From: a virus
Reading direction: 5' to 3' (one strand)
Virus record (IMG/VR): IMGVR_UViG_3300020410_000033
Location: 1-35,081 of that record
Length of the DNA stretch: 35,081 nt
Part shown: in pieces, positions 22,225 to 31,950 of the stretch
Layout: every line of letters starts with the position of its first letter
Position numbering within the stretch: the first letter of the stretch is position 1
Notes under the pieces: generated by a model
Seen by the model: the letters and a program-made list of their open reading frames with translations, nothing else
Told to the model about the DNA's origin: nothing
Databases searched by the model: none
Position numbers and translations under genes: made by a program

Positions 22225-22654
22225 ACAGTGGATAGATGAGTGTTTTTTCTTGGGTGTGACATGGAATGATGTCATTGATAAGGTTGATGTTGATGTTTTT
22301 AATGGTGAGTGGGGTTATTGTGAAGACCCACAAGAGGGATTCATACCAACTATAGTATGTGAAGGTAAATGGACTCCACCTATTTTTAAACCTATCATAG
22401 ACAAAGTTGCAGATAATTTTGATTATAATAGAGTCCATACTTATATCTCATTTGCAAAGAGTAAAACACTTGGCAGACATAATGATACAATGGATGTATT
22501 CATTGTTAATGTGCTAGGAATAGTGAAATATGAGTTTGATGATGGCACAGAAGTAACTCTAGAACCTGGTGATGGCATACATATTCCTAAAGGAGTGTAT
22601 CATAACCCCTCAGTTATAGGTCCTAGATGTAGTCTATCCTTCTCAAAGGAATAG
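22196..22654 (+). CDS. Cupin/JmjC-like protein
   Basis: A 152-residue protein when started at the ATG at 22196; an upstream TTG at 22184 is possible but less likely. The C-terminal half is a cupin barrel: GRHNDTMDVFIVNVLG, YEFDDGTEVTLEPGDGIHIPKGVYHNPSVIGPRCSLSFS. His95 and Asp97 (HND) with His136 form a possible iron-binding H-x-D...H set, and Arg144 could bind 2-oxoglutarate. Cyanophages carry similar proteins, probably JmjC-type oxygenases; the substrate is unknown. The start lies inside talC. The gene ends just before a late promoter that serves the next structural genes. Confidence 0.7.
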   Translation: MQQQSVKHFKQWIDECFFLGVTWNDVIDKVDVDVFNGEWGYCEDPQEGFIPTIVCEGKWTPPIFKPIIDKVADNFDYNRVHTYISFAKSKTLGRHNDTMDVFIVNVLGIVKYEFDDGTEVTLEPGDGIHIPKGVYHNPSVIGPRCSLSFSKE

Positions 22655-22660
22655 AACGCT

Positions 22661-22668
22661 TATAAATA
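22661..22668 (+). promoter_or_regulatory. Late promoter for the tail-fibre operon
   Basis: An exact TATAAATA, six bases after the cupin gene stop and 29 bases before the GTG of the next structural gene. Spacing and perfect match make it one of the best late promoters in the window. Confidence 0.7.
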
Positions 22669-22697
22669 AAAAAGTAGCAAAGTAGTGTTGAATTTCA

Positions 22698-24044
22698 GTG
22701 GCAACTAAAAGAATATCCCAGTTAGATACAATCGCAGACGCACTCGTAACTGGTGAAGCTATTCTGCCTATTGTTATATCAGACCCGCTAATCCCAAACC
22801 GTAAGGCAAAAGTTAATCAACTTTTTAGAGGATTGTCAGCAGGGTCACAGACTGCTCCTGGGTTATCCTTCGATTTGGACAGGGATTCGGGAATATATCA
22901 AAGTGCTGTAAATGAGATTGGTATCACATTTGGCACAGCAGCGTTTTATAACACACGCAGAAACAATACAGATGGGTCGTCGACCTTAGTAGTCAGAGCT
23001 GTAGACACTGCCTCTGCAACATCAAGCATTGAATTCACACCTCAGGGTAGTGGATTCTTTACTGTGAACGGTCCTATTATTCAGACCGATGCACAGTTTT
23101 TCTTAGGAGGAGACCAAAACCCTGCTAAGAGAGCACACTTTAACGTAGATACTATATCTACACAGTCAGGGACACGTCGTTTTGACTTACCAAACGTAGG
23201 TACAAACACAAGCACAACATTGCTTGCAAACGATACATTCCAGACTATTACTAACAAGACAATTATTATCAAGGACGGTGAGTTACAAATCACAGGTTCT
23301 ACATCAACTGATAAGATTGCTAAGTTAGAGTGTGACGCATGGGAGTCACCTGGGTTGCATACCTATAGACTACCTGATTTTGGTGCTGCTGTAACACAGT
23401 CAACTCTATTGGATGACGTTACAGAGCAAAATGTATTCAATAAGAATATGGTTAACCCCACATTCTCGAATACACCTTCAAGTGATGAGCAGAATGACCC
23501 TACTCGTTATGTTATTTTTGATTCTTCTCAACTAACTTTAAACAGGACAGTTGTATTTCCTGACCTTAACATCAAGGTAGTTGGTGAGGCATCATCACAA
23601 ACAATAGAGAATAAACTGTTTAAGGGAGCAGTTTTCTGTGACACAGACGTAAATGATGGTGAAGGTAGAAAGATACAATTCGACCTGTCCAACATAGAAG
23701 ATAACCAGACATATGCTTTTGGTTTCCCGAATAATACGGTTACCGCCCCACTAAACAATGCGGGTGCTACAAATATCTTAGTTACTGAGTTAAAAACTCA
23801 AACTCTTAAGAATAAAACCTTAGAGCTTACTAAGATAAATAACCCAGACGACGTTAATGGTGAGATAACCATTGATGCATCAAACTTGACTGGTGCTCGC
23901 ACCATTCAATTCCCAGATGCTAACGCTACATTGCTATCTACTAACAACATTAGTGATGTTGCAATCAGTTTCGGTGGTGCATTATCCGCTCCTGTATTGG
24001 GCGGACAGATTCGATTACAATCATTTTTCCAAAGCGGATGGTAA
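22698..24044 (+). CDS. Virion structural protein with fibre-like repeats
   Basis: A 448-residue protein starting at GTG (reading (M)ATKRISQLDTIADALVTGEAILPIVISD). The N-terminal ~45 residues resemble the start of phage tail-fibre and baseplate-attached proteins in cyanophages. After that, the protein is strand-rich with repeated units of the form x-T-x-x-N-K-T-x (QTITNKTI, QTIENKLF, QTLKNKTLEL). Such repeats form elongated trimeric fibres. A role in the tail fibre or in attachment of fibres to the baseplate is likely, but I do not assign a T4 name. It follows the exact late promoter. Confidence 0.75.
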   Translation: MATKRISQLDTIADALVTGEAILPIVISDPLIPNRKAKVNQLFRGLSAGSQTAPGLSFDLDRDSGIYQSAVNEIGITFGTAAFYNTRRNNTDGSSTLVVRAVDTASATSSIEFTPQGSGFFTVNGPIIQTDAQFFLGGDQNPAKRAHFNVDTISTQSGTRRFDLPNVGTNTSTTLLANDTFQTITNKTIIIKDGELQITGSTSTDKIAKLECDAWESPGLHTYRLPDFGAAVTQSTLLDDVTEQNVFNKNMVNPTFSNTPSSDEQNDPTRYVIFDSSQLTLNRTVVFPDLNIKVVGEASSQTIENKLFKGAVFCDTDVNDGEGRKIQFDLSNIEDNQTYAFGFPNNTVTAPLNNAGATNILVTELKTQTLKNKTLELTKINNPDDVNGEITIDASNLTGARTIQFPDANATLLSTNNISDVAISFGGALSAPVLGGQIRLQSFFQSGW

Positions 24045-24048
24045 GTAA

Positions 24049-26295
24049 ATGACAGCAGGAAGACTAGCCGCTGCAAAACCAGGGGCGACTACAAACACAA
24101 CGGTATATAGATGCCCTACTACAGTAACTGGTAGCACAGTATTAAATGTGTGTAATCAGTCAGGAAGTGCAGCGACATATCGGACAGCATTGAGAGACTA
24201 TGACCAAGTGTTACATCTAAGTGGCACACAGTCATCTACAGGTGCAGCAGCATCTCCTTTAAAATTTGCTCAAGGTAATCCGATTACCGCATATAAAATT
24301 CAGACAAACCCAGGATTCCAAGATGCTGCAGCGATTCCAGGTACAACTTTTACATCAACAAACAATGCGATAGCAACAATTCTTGACGTATTCAAACCAA
24401 CATCAGACGTTACATATTACACTATAGTTGCACCTGTCTCACAAACTCAGTTAGAAGCTAATAGTCAAGCAGGTACTTTCAGTAATGGTGAGACAATTAC
24501 AGGAGCAACATCAGGTCTAACTGCTGTTTATCGTGGAGGAGCAGACACTGAATTAACACTACAATTTACAAATGTTACTACAGCAGCGACCACATTTAAT
24601 ATTTCTAGAAATACTGGTCTTGCTGACGGTATGTATCTTACCTTGGGTATTGCCCAAAATACAGATGGGTCTCCTGCGAATACGGAAATCGTTAGTATCA
24701 ACGCTAGTGGAATTAATACAACAACGAATGTTTTAACTGTTACTCGTGGTGCTCTTAACACAACTCCTGCAGAAATTCCTGCGGGAAGGTCATGTAATGC
24801 GTGGAGTGCATCTGCTACAGTTACAACTATTGATGAGGGTGCGACATTTGCATCTGGTGACCTAACACTTACAGTTGCAGATTCTACTGGATTTGTTTCT
24901 GGTGGTAAAATGTTAATTGACAATGAAATATTAAATATCACAGACGTAGCAGGAAATGATATAACTGTTGAGAGAGCACAGTATGGCACAGGAGACGTTG
25001 ACCACAATAACGGTGCAACAGTTACACTGTTAACAGATAACGGTGTATATCTTGCCAACTATTTCACTGAATCGGAGAATATTTCTGGTGGCACATCAAA
25101 CGCATCAGCAACATTAGGATTCTCTACTGCATCTGACGCTCTCATTACTGATAAGTATCTTCTCTCTGAAACACAGGGTAGTGGACACGTACTTTTTGGG
25201 TCAATACTTATCAGGAAAGATAGGTTATATAAATTTGATTTAAGTGACGCTAGTAACAATAACTATCCACTTAAATTCTCCGCAGATGAGGCTGAAGGTA
25301 CAAACGCAGACCCAACCCCAGGTACTGAATATACTGCAGGGGTCAGTAAAGTAGGTACTGCAGGCACAGGTGGAGCATATACTTCAATCGCAGTAACAGA
25401 ATCTACTGAGATTAACATATTTGCATATGCAGATGGAAGTCCTGCGGGTAGCACACTTGGTATTGGTTTCTCACTTGCAGTTGATGAAAACCCTGCATAT
25501 AATGAGATATACATTTATGATGTAAAAGGTGAAGCTCTTGTTGCAGGCGACACCTTCACTGTTAATAGTGTCACCTATACTATTACAGCAGATAGTCTTG
25601 GTGGTGGTAGTGCTGCTGTAACACCAGGACCCTTTGGTTATGTGCAGTCATATGACCCAGTTAACGCTCACCTAAAAGTTACATTGGGTGAAGGGTCAGC
25701 AGGATTTACTGCAGGCACAGACTTCTATGACACACCAACTTTAAACAACGGTACTCGCACAATGGCAGAGGTTGTAGATGGTAAGATACTTACTATCAAC
25801 TCTATTGGTGCAGCAGATGGAAGTAGAGCAGCAGGCACTTACTCTATCTCAGCCCCATCAGGCACTACAGGTAGTGGCACAGGAGACACATACTCTATAG
25901 TTGTGGATGGTAGTGGTGCAGCGACTGTGACTGTTATTGATGGTGGTAAAGGTCATGCAGCAGCAGATACAATTACAGTTAATGACTCATTACTTGGGTC
26001 TGGTGGCGGGGCAGCGTTGACATTTAATGTCGCTACAGTTAGCACAGGTGTCAATACAGACCAAGCAGCAATTTATAATGCAGAAGATTATGTATTCTAT
26101 GGTAAAGAAGTTGCAGCAAATACAACAGATAAAAATAGTGCAATCATTGTCGGTCCTGGGCAAAACTTAACAGTCTACTCGTCAGCAGGCGACTTAAGTT
26201 ATGTTGTTACAGGGTTTGAATCTCCGTCGGATGACTTTACAGTGGTCAATATGACTAAGGTAGCAGCAGAAGGTGGTGGTGGTGCAGCACCCTAA
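24049..26295 (+). CDS. Virion structural protein, repeat-rich (748 aa)
   Basis: An acidic, Thr/Ser/Gly/Ala-rich protein, typical of cyanophage structural proteins. Two copies of an x-L-T-V-x-R-G/A-x-x-x-T type unit are visible: TTNVLTVTRGALNTTPAEIPAG and a longer unit with DLTLTVADSTGFVSGGKMLIDNEILNITDV ending in ITVERAQYGTGDVDH. This unit is common in fibre and baseplate-associated proteins. A Gly-rich segment (about residues 600-660) follows, and the end is Gly/Ala-rich (EGGGGAAP). I infer a tail-fibre or decoration role from composition and location. Only four bases separate it from the previous stop. Confidence 0.7.
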   Translation: MTAGRLAAAKPGATTNTTVYRCPTTVTGSTVLNVCNQSGSAATYRTALRDYDQVLHLSGTQSSTGAAASPLKFAQGNPITAYKIQTNPGFQDAAAIPGTTFTSTNNAIATILDVFKPTSDVTYYTIVAPVSQTQLEANSQAGTFSNGETITGATSGLTAVYRGGADTELTLQFTNVTTAATTFNISRNTGLADGMYLTLGIAQNTDGSPANTEIVSINASGINTTTNVLTVTRGALNTTPAEIPAGRSCNAWSASATVTTIDEGATFASGDLTLTVADSTGFVSGGKMLIDNEILNITDVAGNDITVERAQYGTGDVDHNNGATVTLLTDNGVYLANYFTESENISGGTSNASATLGFSTASDALITDKYLLSETQGSGHVLFGSILIRKDRLYKFDLSDASNNNYPLKFSADEAEGTNADPTPGTEYTAGVSKVGTAGTGGAYTSIAVTESTEINIFAYADGSPAGSTLGIGFSLAVDENPAYNEIYIYDVKGEALVAGDTFTVNSVTYTITADSLGGGSAAVTPGPFGYVQSYDPVNAHLKVTLGEGSAGFTAGTDFYDTPTLNNGTRTMAEVVDGKILTINSIGAADGSRAAGTYSISAPSGTTGSGTGDTYSIVVDGSGAATVTVIDGGKGHAAADTITVNDSLLGSGGGAALTFNVATVSTGVNTDQAAIYNAEDYVFYGKEVAANTTDKNSAIIVGPGQNLTVYSSAGDLSYVVTGFESPSDDFTVVNMTKVAAEGGGGAAP

Positions 26296-26302
26296 CTAAA
26301 TA
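26295..26302 (+). promoter_or_regulatory. Putative late promoter for the 1190-residue protein gene
   Basis: ACTAAATA begins at the last base of the preceding TAA stop and lies 21 bases before the next ATG. The leader would carry AGGAATT as a possible SD sequence (GGAA at 26312-26315). Confidence 0.5.
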
Positions 26303-26323
26303 TTTCCGATAGGAATTCCTTAA

Positions 26324-29300
26324 ATGGCATTAACACGTCTTAAAAATATCATCACGTCGAGGACTGGTCGTATCATATACGTCAACCCCGACGACTTTGA
26401 TGCGTCAGATAGTTTTGATAATAGAGGTAACTCAGCGTTACGTCCGTTTAAGACGTTGCAACGAGCATTTTTAGAGGTAGCAAGATTTTCATATAGAGTT
26501 GGTCTAAGTAATGACGAATTTGACGCATTCAGTATATACCTATATCCCTCAGAGTATGTTATAGACAACAGACCTGGGTTGGCAGATTACAACCAGATAC
26601 AACCATTTAATGAGAATACTAACTTTGATTTAACGTCTGCAAGTAACGAATTATATAAATTTAACTCCACTCGTGGTGGTGTGATAGTCCCCAGAGGTTG
26701 CTCTGTTGTTGGTAGTGACTTACGTCGTACTAAAATTGTGCCGAAGTATGTGCCATATCCTACAGTGCAGGGTAGTTTAGGTATTACTGCTGCTAACGAG
26801 CCAGGTATCTCTGCTATATTCAGACTGACTGGTGGATGCTATTTCTGGCAGATGTCATTCTTTGATGGAGACAACAACGGTGTATATTATCGTGATGACC
26901 TTTCACAGATTGCCCCAAATTATTCGCACCATAAAATTACATGTTTTGAGTATGCGAATACTACAGACCTAGAACTCTATTATCAGAAGATTTCAAAAGG
27001 TTATGCTGTTATCCCAGATACATCTGGTATTATCGCACAAGACCAATTACAACCAAGAGTTGAAGAAAATAGAATTGTAGGTCCTATTTCTGATGAATTT
27101 GCTGTATCACAGATTATTAGAAACGGACAGACTGCAACTGCATTTACTGTGGATGAATTGGGTAACCCCAAGAATCACGGTTTCTCTGTTGGTGTTGCTG
27201 TTAATATATCAGGTGTAACAGGTCCTACTGACCAAGATGCTCTTCTCTATAATGGTAGTTTCTTGGTAACGTCTGCACAAGGCAACCAGTTTACATATCA
27301 GATGTCATCTGAGCCGTCAGGTAATGCGTTAGGTAGTAATATACTTGTTAAAGTTGAGATTGATACTGTTGACTCAGCATCACCATATGTCTTTAACTGC
27401 TCACTAAGAAGTGTGTGGGGAGTTGCGGGAATGCATGCAGATGGAGCAGAAGCAACTGGTTTCAAATCTATGGTTGTTGCTCAGTTTACTGGTATTTCAC
27501 TACAGAAAGACGATAGAGCATTTGTGTTATACAACCAATCAACAGGAGCATATGAAGCACAAGCAGCAGGGTCTGGTGCACACATTAACGGTCTTTGCAA
27601 ATATCGTAAAGGATGGCGTCACTGCCATATTAAAGCATCCAATGATGCTTTCATTCAAGTTGTTTCTGTGTTTGCTGTTGGATTTGGTGACCATTTCTTC
27701 TCTCAGTCTGGTGGTGACCTCTCTATTACTAACTCTAACTCAAACTTCGGAAATACGTCGCTGCGAAGCAAAGGATTTAAAGCAGCATCATTCACGAAAG
27801 ATAAAGCTGGGCAAATCACTCACGTTATCCCACCCAAGTCGTTGTCAGATGTTGAAGAAATTTCAATCAACTGGGTTACTATTGACATTACCAAGACGAG
27901 AAACGTCGCAGACCCAACTAAACTATTTTTATATGGATATACAGTAGAGACTGCAAGACCACCAAGTAAAGTACAGGGATACACCATAGGTGCTAGACGT
28001 GATGATGTTAATACACCAGATAGAGTATATGTGCTACTGATTGCCAGTGGTGCATCTGAGCCAACAACTCATTATGCAGAGATTAATCCTTCAGGTCCTG
28101 ACGTAACAGGCACAAGAGCGGGTGATGATAATTCACCTATCAAGTGGGATAGCACAAATAATCAATGGTATATACAGGTAGATGGTGGACAAAACACAAT
28201 TTATACTACATTACTTGCTAATAGTATCTACCAAAACTTAGGATTCACACCTACTACATTTATCCGAAGAGTACCTGACGCAAGAAACCTTGTTGATAGA
28301 ATTTACAGATACCGTTATGTATTGGATAAGGATGCTTTCCCAGTGCCTAGACCACCTATAACTGGTTTCGTTGTGCAACCTAGAAGTAGTGAGACAAACA
28401 GTCCTGCATATTCTAAGACATATTATCTTTATTCAGTAGAAACATATCAGACATTTGAAAGAGGTGTGACTGATGGAGTATACTATTTGACATTCTTGAA
28501 TGCCAGTGTATCACCATCAACATCTAACTTTAACGATTTCTTCTTCTCACAACAGACTGTAGACTTATATCCTGCATTTGACAGAGACAACCCAGTTGCT
28601 GACCCTTCTGCTGCAGTATCAATAGCAGATAACGAGACACTAGGACTGGTGACAACAACAGATGGTGCATCACCTACACCTAATGAAGATACACAGAGGT
28701 CAATCACAAAAGAAACATCTCAATTCTTCTTACTAGAGTCAGAGAATAACTTAGGATATAACACTACATCTAACGTATTGAATGGTATTAGTGTGACTGC
28801 TAGATTAGGAGACGCAGAAGAGAGAAAGATACCATTGAAATTAAATGCAGATAACTCAGTCCAACCTATACTCTGTGAGTTGAGACGATACTCGATTCTC
28901 AGAGCATCAGGTCACACGTTTGAGTATCTAGGTTTCGGGCCAGGTAACTACTCAACTGCATTCCCATCTACACAGGTGGAGGTGTTAACACCCGCACAGG
29001 TCAGACTGTCACAGTCGTTGAAAGAAGCAGCAGGAGTTGCATATTACTCTGGTGTTAACAGTGATGGTGAGTTATTTGTTGGTAACCAAGTCATCAACCC
29101 TGTTACAGGTCAGATTACTAACGAAGATATTGCACAACTTAACGTGTTGGGTGAGGAAGGCACAACGATTGAGACATTCTCTGAGTTGGTGCTGACTGAT
29201 AAATTGACTGTTATTGGTGGTGCATCAAACCAGTTAGAGTCTGTATTCTCAGGTCCTGTTACATTCCAGAAGAAAGTAACATCACAGGATACAATTCAGA

Positions 29301-29896
29301 CACTTAATCTAACATACTCCAACGACGATGGCACAGTGCTAAGAAATTCATTCTTAGCAGAAGATAACGGCTCAGGTCAGCCCACTGTTGATGCCACACT
29401 TGCATTTAATGATGGAGACCTAGCATATAATATTGACTGGACACCAGGTACATTCTTAGGATGGATATATGACAGTGGCACATGGTATAAGTTTGGTCTA
29501 AGTGACACTGCACCTATTACATCTAATAGATTCGCAGGAGTTACTAACTATGGTATCGGAGAAGCACCCGACGCTAACAATAGATTTAGAATTACTGGTA
29601 ATATTGCTGTTACTGGTGACATTGATGTTAGTGGTAAATATGGTTGTGCAGATAAATATAGTTTAGCAACAGGTGTAAATAGTGGTAACAATGGTGTAAT
29701 GTATACAGGTAATGGAAACACAACCTCATTCGCTATATCACCTGGGCACACTGCATATTCGTTATTGGTATTCTTGAATGGTGTCTGCCAGAGACCAGGT
29801 ACAGATTACACAGTTAATGCTAACTCTGTAGACTTCTCTATTGGCACAACTCCTCAAACAGGAGATAACATTCAAATTCGTGAATTGGTAATTTAA
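26324..29896 (+). CDS. Large virion structural protein, tail/baseplate fibre (1190 aa)
   Basis: The longest gene in the window. The N-terminal part (MALTRLKNIITSRTGRIIYVNPDDFDASDSFDNRGNSALRPFKTLQRAFLEVARFSYR) and the repeat-rich continuation with GVIVPRGCSVVGSDLRRTKIVP have the look of a pectate-lyase-type beta-helix entry domain. Segments such as GGDLSITNSNSNFGNTSLRSKGF and THVIPPKSL recur in cyanophage structural proteins of this size. The last third is a mix of fibre-like strands, with VNSGNNGVMYTGNGNTTSFAI and a C-terminal VLVFLNG-type domain (LLVFLNGVCQRPGTDYTVNANSVDFS), which is typical of fibre ends. Its exact position in the virion is unknown; no T4 counterpart is clear. Confidence 0.8.
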   Translation: MALTRLKNIITSRTGRIIYVNPDDFDASDSFDNRGNSALRPFKTLQRAFLEVARFSYRVGLSNDEFDAFSIYLYPSEYVIDNRPGLADYNQIQPFNENTNFDLTSASNELYKFNSTRGGVIVPRGCSVVGSDLRRTKIVPKYVPYPTVQGSLGITAANEPGISAIFRLTGGCYFWQMSFFDGDNNGVYYRDDLSQIAPNYSHHKITCFEYANTTDLELYYQKISKGYAVIPDTSGIIAQDQLQPRVEENRIVGPISDEFAVSQIIRNGQTATAFTVDELGNPKNHGFSVGVAVNISGVTGPTDQDALLYNGSFLVTSAQGNQFTYQMSSEPSGNALGSNILVKVEIDTVDSASPYVFNCSLRSVWGVAGMHADGAEATGFKSMVVAQFTGISLQKDDRAFVLYNQSTGAYEAQAAGSGAHINGLCKYRKGWRHCHIKASNDAFIQVVSVFAVGFGDHFFSQSGGDLSITNSNSNFGNTSLRSKGFKAASFTKDKAGQITHVIPPKSLSDVEEISINWVTIDITKTRNVADPTKLFLYGYTVETARPPSKVQGYTIGARRDDVNTPDRVYVLLIASGASEPTTHYAEINPSGPDVTGTRAGDDNSPIKWDSTNNQWYIQVDGGQNTIYTTLLANSIYQNLGFTPTTFIRRVPDARNLVDRIYRYRYVLDKDAFPVPRPPITGFVVQPRSSETNSPAYSKTYYLYSVETYQTFERGVTDGVYYLTFLNASVSPSTSNFNDFFFSQQTVDLYPAFDRDNPVADPSAAVSIADNETLGLVTTTDGASPTPNEDTQRSITKETSQFFLLESENNLGYNTTSNVLNGISVTARLGDAEERKIPLKLNADNSVQPILCELRRYSILRASGHTFEYLGFGPGNYSTAFPSTQVEVLTPAQVRLSQSLKEAAGVAYYSGVNSDGELFVGNQVINPVTGQITNEDIAQLNVLGEEGTTIETFSELVLTDKLTVIGGASNQLESVFSGPVTFQKKVTSQDTIQTLNLTYSNDDGTVLRNSFLAEDNGSGQPTVDATLAFNDGDLAYNIDWTPGTFLGWIYDSGTWYKFGLSDTAPITSNRFAGVTNYGIGEAPDANNRFRITGNIAVTGDIDVSGKYGCADKYSLATGVNSGNNGVMYTGNGNTTSFAISPGHTAYSLLVFLNGVCQRPGTDYTVNANSVDFSIGTTPQTGDNIQIRELVI

Positions 29897-29912
29897 TTAA
29901 CGAGGGTAACCA

Positions 29913-30812
29913 ATGTCAACAAAAATTATAGGTAATCAGATTGACGCAACCACTAGGGCTATCATGGAAGCACTACAGGTTACGGAGCAGATTAACCTAC
30001 CCGCCCTTAATCAGTCACAAGTTAATGCTTTAGGTACGCCCGCATATGGCACGTTAGTGTATAACACTACGGAAGATATGGCACAGATATACAAGGCAGA
30101 CGCAGCACAAGGTGTACCAGGCTGGGATGATGTCGGTGGTGGAGGACCTAGTGTAGGAGAAGATAGTATCATAAGGACAAATGGCACAACTATTGGTGAG
30201 ACTCTAACAGTCGGGCCAAGTGCTAATGGTGGTGTAGAATTTACTAACGGATTCTCTGCAGGACCTATTAATATTGCCAATGGCAATACAGTCACAGTAG
30301 AGAATGGTGCACAATGGTTTATAATTGGTGGTGAGGACAACGACGTTGGTGAAGGTCAGATAATGCAGATGAGATATGCACAGACTCCAGCTAGCAGATA
30401 TTTAATTCAATCACAAGATTTATCGCCCATACCTAACTTAGAGGTAACAATACAACCCTCACATACAAACTCAAAAGTGCTCTTAGTTGCTATGATTAAT
30501 AGTAATGCAAGACACGTTACATCATTTGGTTTCCTAAGGAATAATGGCATATTAACCAGTAATCTCTCTGGTAACAGTAACGTTGGTAGTGGTAGTGTAG
30601 CTACTACCTATCATAATAGGGATACTGGTGGAGATATGTTTAATTGCGTTATACAAATGATGGATATGCCAAACACAACTAACCCCTGCACATATTCTGT
30701 TGGAGTATCAGCGTCATGGGGTGGTAGTGTGAGAGACCTCTATATTAATGATAGAGATAGTAATGACATGAGGTCAATCAGTAGTTTAGCTGCATACGAG
30801 ATTAGAGGTTAA
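29913..30812 (+). CDS. Tail-fibre-like structural protein (299 aa)
   Basis: Starts MSTKIIGNQIDATTRAIMEALQVTEQINLPALNQSQVNALGTPAYGTLVYNTTEDMAQIYKAD. The LNQSQVNALGTPAYGTLVYNTTE stretch is the usual attachment domain of phage fibre proteins. The rest is strand-rich with a C-terminal jelly-roll-like domain (YLIQSQDLSPIPNLEVTIQPSHTNSKVLLVAMINS...SLAAYEIRG), also seen at the ends of marine phage fibres. The start is supported by a GAGGGT ribosome site. The following gene may encode its chaperone. Confidence 0.75.
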   Translation: MSTKIIGNQIDATTRAIMEALQVTEQINLPALNQSQVNALGTPAYGTLVYNTTEDMAQIYKADAAQGVPGWDDVGGGGPSVGEDSIIRTNGTTIGETLTVGPSANGGVEFTNGFSAGPINIANGNTVTVENGAQWFIIGGEDNDVGEGQIMQMRYAQTPASRYLIQSQDLSPIPNLEVTIQPSHTNSKVLLVAMINSNARHVTSFGFLRNNGILTSNLSGNSNVGSGSVATTYHNRDTGGDMFNCVIQMMDMPNTTNPCTYSVGVSASWGGSVRDLYINDRDSNDMRSISSLAAYEIRG

Positions 30813-30814
30813 TT

Positions 30815-31126
30815 ATGAATCGTGGTGCTGATGATTTAAAAGCAGAAGCAATCAGGAGATTAAGACCTGACGTTGATTTTATTATTATTGATGGAGAGAC
30901 TATTAAATTTCCAAATAATGATGCAAAAGCAATTCCTACTGCTAAATTAGAATATATGATGGAGGAAGTGCAGAAGGAGTGGGATATAAATGCTCAAGTG
31001 GAGAGACCACCACTTGATAAAATGTTGGAGTGGTTATGGACTGACATACATAACAATTCACTAAATAAGAGTGGAGCATTCTATACTTGTTGTAAACCTC
31101 ACTACATAAATAAGACAGGAGCATAG
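30815..31126 (+). CDS. Small protein, possibly a fibre assembly factor
   Basis: A 103-residue protein: helical start (DDLKAEAIRRLRPDVDF), strand FIIIDGETIKFPN, then AIPTAKLEYMMEEVQKEW and a C-terminal part with CCKPHY. The D-F-x-I-x-D-x-x-x-x-F-x-N pattern followed by a helix is often seen in cyanophage proteins next to fibre genes. A chaperone role is inferred from position between the 299-residue fibre and the glycine-rich adhesins. It starts two bases after the upstream stop. Its last codons contain a late promoter for the next gene. Confidence 0.6.
   Translation: MNRGADDLKAEAIRRLRPDVDFIIIDGETIKFPNNDAKAIPTAKLEYMMEEVQKEWDINAQVERPPLDKMLEWLWTDIHNNSLNKSGAFYTCCKPHYINKTGA
31105..31112 (+). promoter_or_regulatory. 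Putative late promoter for adhesin copy 1
   Basis: CATAAATA inside the last codons of the upstream gene, 20 bases before the ATG of the first glycine-rich adhesin. AGGAG at 31117-31121 is followed by the stop and then the start, so SD and promoter are close together. Confidence 0.5.
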
Positions 31127-31132
31127 TAAACA

Positions 31133-31942
31133 ATGGCACAGTTAAAACTGGGAGCTATCAAAGACTTAGGAGGAATTGGTGGATTCACCTTTTCCAGTAG
31201 TGGTGTTACTGCGAACGGGACTTTAACTGTTACTGACATTGTTATTGATGGTACCATCTCGGGGTCTTCGGGTTATATTCTTCCCAACCCATCTGGACAG
31301 TCAGGTAATTTCGTTACCAATAATGGCTCAACAATGTCATGGGGTGCTGTTAACTTGCAGTCTGGTATTCGCTCAATGCAAGTGTGGACTTCCAATGGCA
31401 CATGGAATAGACCAAGTGGTGTAAAAACTATTTTGGTTAGAGTTACAGGTGCAGGCGGTGGTGGTAGTGGATTCTGTGAGTCTGGAGGTGCAGGAGGTAC
31501 TTCTCAGAGACAGGTTGATGTTACTAACGTATCATCAGTCTCAGTCACAGTAGGAAACCCAGGTGGAGGTACTAACTACTCTGGTTGTGGTGGAGGTGGA
31601 AACACATCATCATTCGGAGGTTATTGCTCTGCATCAGGTGGATATGGTGCTAACTGTAGGCAACAGCACGCAGGAGGTATCGGTGGTAATGGTAGCGGTG
31701 GCACACTGAATATATACGGTGGTGGAGGTAACGGACACGGTTCTTATCACTCGTATGGTAACCACAGTTGTGGACAATCTTTCTATGGTGGTGGACAAGC
31801 AGCATCACACGTACAAAGAAACTACGGACATAATCATCAGTCTCATGCTGCATGGGGTAGTGGTGGTAATGGCACAAGAGAAGGAAATAGAGGTGCGAGA
31901 GGACGTGAAGGCGTCGTTGTTGTACATGAATTCTACGGATAA
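31133..31942 (+). CDS. Glycine-rich tail-tip adhesin, copy 1
   Basis: A 269-residue protein with an attachment-type N terminus (about 75 residues, GTLTVTDIVIDGTISGSSGYILPNPSGQSG), a linker RSMQVWTSNGTWNRPSGVKTILVRVTGAGGGGSGF, and a long Gly-rich C-terminal domain with repeated GGGGN, GGNGSGG and GGYG runs. The domain resembles phage glycine-rich tail-tip proteins, such as T2/S16 gp38, where polyglycine helices present variable loops that bind the receptor. That function is inference. The two following genes are close paralogues. This copy has unique Cys residues at FCESGG and SCGQSF, positions that differ between the copies. Confidence 0.8.
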   Translation: MAQLKLGAIKDLGGIGGFTFSSSGVTANGTLTVTDIVIDGTISGSSGYILPNPSGQSGNFVTNNGSTMSWGAVNLQSGIRSMQVWTSNGTWNRPSGVKTILVRVTGAGGGGSGFCESGGAGGTSQRQVDVTNVSSVSVTVGNPGGGTNYSGCGGGGNTSSFGGYCSASGGYGANCRQQHAGGIGGNGSGGTLNIYGGGGNGHGSYHSYGNHSCGQSFYGGGQAASHVQRNYGHNHQSHAAWGSGGNGTREGNRGARGREGVVVVHEFYG

Positions 31943-31945
31943 ATA
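31938..31945 (+). promoter_or_regulatory. Putative late promoter for adhesin copy 2
   Basis: GATAAATA contains the TAA stop of copy 1 and ends only five bases before the ATG of copy 2. A start about six bases after the motif would place the first transcribed base at or near the ATG, giving a leaderless message. Confidence 0.4.
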
Positions 31946-31950
31946 CTGAT

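Noticed and set aside
27411-27947. 178-codon plus-strand frame inside the 1190-residue gene
   Set aside because: It is a shifted frame in a gene with clear protein-level support, and its composition (Lys/His/Leu-rich, no motif) is that of an out-of-frame reading.
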